Positions 7,050-8,806 of a DNA stretch of 8,806 bases are shown here, piece after piece. Source of the DNA: an uncultured Allobaculum sp. Lineage in GTDB: Bacteria > Bacillota_I > Bacilli_A > Erysipelotrichales > Erysipelotrichaceae. Position 1 is the stretch's first letter; every line of letters begins with the position of its first letter. The translations under genes were made by a program, and so were the position numbers. The stretch spans positions 1 through 8,806 of the forward strand of contig CAJTLE010000118.1 in assembly GCA_910577085.1 (NCBI GenBank), read 5' to 3'. Under the pieces are notes generated by a model that was given only the letters and a program-made list of their open reading frames with translations, was not told where the DNA came from and searched no databases.

Positions 7050-7921
7050 ATGCAGATTCGAGAAGTGATTGAAAGACTCAAAAAGTATCATCGCGGCGAT
7101 GGAAAAATTGATGAGTCAACAACACGTGATCAGATTCTTTATGGAAATCCAGATCAGGAATGCGTGGGAATTGTGGTATGCATCTGGCCAAGCATTGATG
7201 TGATCAAAGAAGCGTTAAAGCGAAACGCCAATCTGATCGTTTCTCATGAAGCACTGTTCTGGAATCATGGCGATCATCAAAAGTGGCTTCAGGAAAGTCA
7301 GAATCAGACGTATCTGGAAAAGAAAGCTCTGCTCGATCAGGGAAGTATCTGCGTCTGGCGCGATCATGACTACATCCATTCCGGAATCCCGATGGAAGAT
7401 GGAAAATGGGTCGATGGAATCTTTTATGGACTGGCAAAACAACTGGACTGGAGTGATTATCTGGTTGGTCCGGACTCTTCCAATTCGTTTGTGGCTTTTG
7501 AGCTGCCGGAAACAACACTTGGTGAAGCAGCTAGAACGTTCATGAAGAAGCTGGATATTGATGGGCTAAAGATGATCGGCAAGCCTGAGCAGAAAGTCAG
7601 AACCGCTCAGATCATCACCCATGTTCTAGGGGGGCCAATGAGCTGATTATCGAAGCTGACCGTAAGGATCTGAACTTGATGATTGCGATGGAACTGATTG
7701 ATTTTACGTTGAGTGAATATGTCCGGGACAGTTTCATGCTGGGTAAAGACCGTGCCATTCTGACTGTTGGCCATTTCAATACGGAAGAACCAGGAATGAA
7801 ATATTGCCTGGAGTATTTTCCCAAAGCAATTGGAGAAGACATTCCAATGTGGTTTGTCAGCGCAGGGGATATGTACCACTACATCAGCCGCCAGGACTTC
7901 AATTCTCACAGTCCAGCTTGA
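7050..7921 (+). pseudogene. Nif3-like dinuclear metal protein, frameshifted at a G run
   Basis: Together the two frames encode a 290-residue Nif3-like (YqfO/YbgI relative) protein. Such proteins form hexameric rings binding two metal ions; their cellular role is not settled. Frame one starts at the ATG at 7050 (GAGGAAAG upstream; an earlier ATG at 7002 lacks a site) and gives MQIREVIERLKKYH through ITHVLGG (residue 195), then stops at 7646. After the six Gs at 7629-7634 the rest continues in the -1 frame as ANELIIEADRKDLNLMIAME up to the stop at 7919-7921. Likely metal ligands are His66 (SHEALFWNHGD), Asp107/His110 in the DHDYIH patch, and His242 with Glu246 (GHFNTEE), the latter pair lying beyond the break. 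One extra G would restore the frame, so the cause may be a sequencing error, a real mutation, slippage-based phase variation or -1 frameshifting. The remainder has not decayed, which suggests a recent event or none at all. Confidence 0.8.
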
Positions 7922-7937
7922 AAACAATGACAATGAA

Positions 7938-7973
7938 TTCAATCCAGATTCAACCTGGATAGCAGGGATTGAA
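7938..7973 (+). promoter_or_regulatory. Nested alternative hairpins between Nif3-like and PNPOx genes
   Basis: TTCAATCC (7938-7945) and GGATTGAA (7966-7973) are perfect inverted copies. Inside, ATCCAG (7942-7947) and CTGGAT (7955-7960) form another stem around the loop ATTCAAC. The two stems share bases 7942-7945, so they exclude each other. There is no T run, so it is not a standard terminator; it could be an RNA switch-like leader element, an mRNA-processing site or an operator for the following gene. Confidence 0.35.
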
Positions 7974-8021
7974 CAGGAAGAATGAAAAGGTTGAATTGAT
8001 AGCGTATGAGGAGAAAATAAG

Positions 8022-8522
8022 ATGGAATTTCGAAAAATGAGACGGGGAAGACAAGAACTTTCCTTTGAAGAAACAGAAGACATTCTCAACCGTCGGACAG
8101 CCGGCGTTCTGGCTTTATCCGGGGATGAAGGCTATCCCTATGGCGTACCGATCAGCTATGTCTATGTGGACGGAAAATTGTATTTTCATTGTGCGAAGTC
8201 CGGTCATAAACTGGATGCGATCCGGCGGGATCCCAAGGCTTCATTTTGCGTGATTGATCAGGATCAGATCGTCCCGGAGAAGTTTACAACCCTGTATCGC
8301 AGTGTCATCGTTTTTGGACAGATCCGGATCGTGGAGGATGAAAAGCAAAAACGGGCTGCGATCGAAAAATTAGGCCAAAAATATGGCCCGGGTATTTCCG
8401 AAGAAAGACTGGCGGCAGAAATCGATGGCGCATGGAAAGCACTGGAGATGCTGGAAATGGAAATTGACCATATGACTGGCAAGCAATGCAAAGAACTGGT
8501 TGCACCTGCCGCAAAACAATAA
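8022..8522 (+). CDS. Pyridoxamine 5'-phosphate oxidase-like flavin-binding protein
   Basis: A 166-residue protein with the split-barrel fold of the PNPOx-like family, close in style to NimA-type 5-nitroimidazole resistance proteins. The N-terminal half shows the typical order: a helix (SFEETEDILNRRTAGVLALS, 14-33), GYPYGVPISYVYVDGKLYFH (37-56), the AKSGHKLDAIRRDPKASF run (58-75, typical for FMN phosphate contact) and VIVFGQIRIVED (95-106). Members usually bind FMN, sometimes heme or F420, and act as reductases; the substrate here cannot be read from sequence. A true vitamin B6 oxidase is unlikely at this length and without the C-terminal PNPOx dimerisation region. GAGGAG (8008-8013) 8 bases before the ATG fixes the start. 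It lies 100 bases after the Nif3-like gene with no terminator in between, so the two could be co-transcribed. Confidence 0.9.
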   Translation: MEFRKMRRGRQELSFEETEDILNRRTAGVLALSGDEGYPYGVPISYVYVDGKLYFHCAKSGHKLDAIRRDPKASFCVIDQDQIVPEKFTTLYRSVIVFGQIRIVEDEKQKRAAIEKLGQKYGPGISEERLAAEIDGAWKALEMLEMEIDHMTGKQCKELVAPAAKQ

Positions 8523-8655
8523 TCAACAAAGCACCTGTTAAAGCATCTGTCACAGGACATCCGTCAGACTGGGTGAGCCAAGCTGGCGGCCAGTATGGAA
8601 TCTGCCAGGTGAGAGCAAGACAGGAAGCCAGAATCAAAAGCGCAGACTCGAATCC

Positions 8656-8673
8656 ATCCAGATGAATCTGGAT
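8656..8673. repeat. 18-bp palindrome flanked by TCGAATCC direct repeats
   Basis: ATCCAGAT (8656-8663), GA, ATCTGGAT (8666-8673) is a perfect inverted repeat. It is flanked by two direct copies of TCGAATCC, at 8648-8655 and 8676-8683. The inner stem ATCCAG/CTGGAT is the same as the hairpin at 7942-7960. It lies in the 3' untranslated region before the final terminator. Confidence 0.45.
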
Positions 8674-8712
8674 CTTCGAATCCAATGCCATTCGGTTAAC
8701 GACATTTTAGAT

Positions 8713-8749
8713 AGCCAAATCGTCAGTTTAAGATGATTTGGCTTTTTTT
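8713..8749 (+). terminator. Intrinsic terminator after the PNPOx-like gene
   Basis: AGCCAAATCGTC (8713-8724) pairs with GATGATTTGGCT (8732-8743), with one G-U pair and a 7-base loop, followed by seven Ts (8743-8749). It lies 190 bases beyond the PNPOx-like stop codon and probably ends the Nif3-like/PNPOx-like transcript. The 190 bases before it hold no gene I can support. The remaining bases to the window end show no feature. Confidence 0.85.
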
Positions 8750-8806
8750 GTGCATACTTAAAAAACAAAAACATTTAATGGTCAAAAAGTTGTCCTAAAG
8801 AGATAA

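Noticed and set aside
7607..8089. 160-codon minus-strand frame
   Set aside because: Antisense to the second half of the Nif3-like gene, which has clear family signatures on the plus strand.
8305..8691. 128-codon minus-strand frame with hydrophobic stretches
   Set aside because: Mostly antisense to the PNPOx-like gene, no ribosome binding site, and it crosses the palindrome at 8656-8673.

Overview
The window looks like a chromosomal segment of a low-to-moderate GC Firmicute. A gut Erysipelotrichia-type bacterium is my best guess. This rests on the gene families, the strong AGGAGG-type ribosome binding sites, a TTG start on pgi, T-tailed hairpin terminators and a decayed Rpn/PD-(D/E)XK 'transposase' remnant of a kind common in that group. 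The taxonomic guess is inference; no rRNA gene is present to confirm it.

Layout. Positions 1-2060 carry no intact protein gene that I can support. They hold a decayed Rpn-family gene (minus strand, about 138-620) and, further along, a compact minus-strand unit at 958-1114. That unit has a good sigma-A promoter, about 120 nt of structured transcript and a strong terminator, and it looks like a small-RNA gene. From about 1115 to 2036 I find only small inverted repeats. At 2071-4014 (plus) lies a large gene for an unrecognised soluble protein of 647 residues, with a hairpin just before its ribosome binding site and a strong terminator after it. Facing it on the minus strand is a two-gene operon, a YuiD/DUF212 membrane protein (4685-5146) followed by an NfuA-like iron-sulfur protein (4259-4669), ending in its own terminator at 4183-4213. 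Glucose-6-phosphate isomerase (pgi, 5583-6857, plus) is divergent from that operon and has its own extended -10 promoter and terminator. Then come a Nif3-like metal-binding protein (7050-7921), broken by a one-base frameshift at a run of six Gs, and a pyridoxamine-phosphate-oxidase-like flavin protein (8022-8522). A terminator at 8713-8749 closes the block.

The genes do not form one pathway. They are separate housekeeping units: glycolysis (pgi), iron-sulfur assembly (nfu), membrane lipid or envelope function of unknown type (DUF212), and two poorly defined metal or flavin proteins. The points most worth a second look are the small-RNA candidate, which carries a copy of the 16S rRNA 3'-tail anti-Shine-Dalgarno sequence, the G-run frameshift in the Nif3-like gene, and the unrecognised 647-residue protein. 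I found no CRISPR array, tRNA, rRNA, complete insertion sequence, prophage or obvious defence system.
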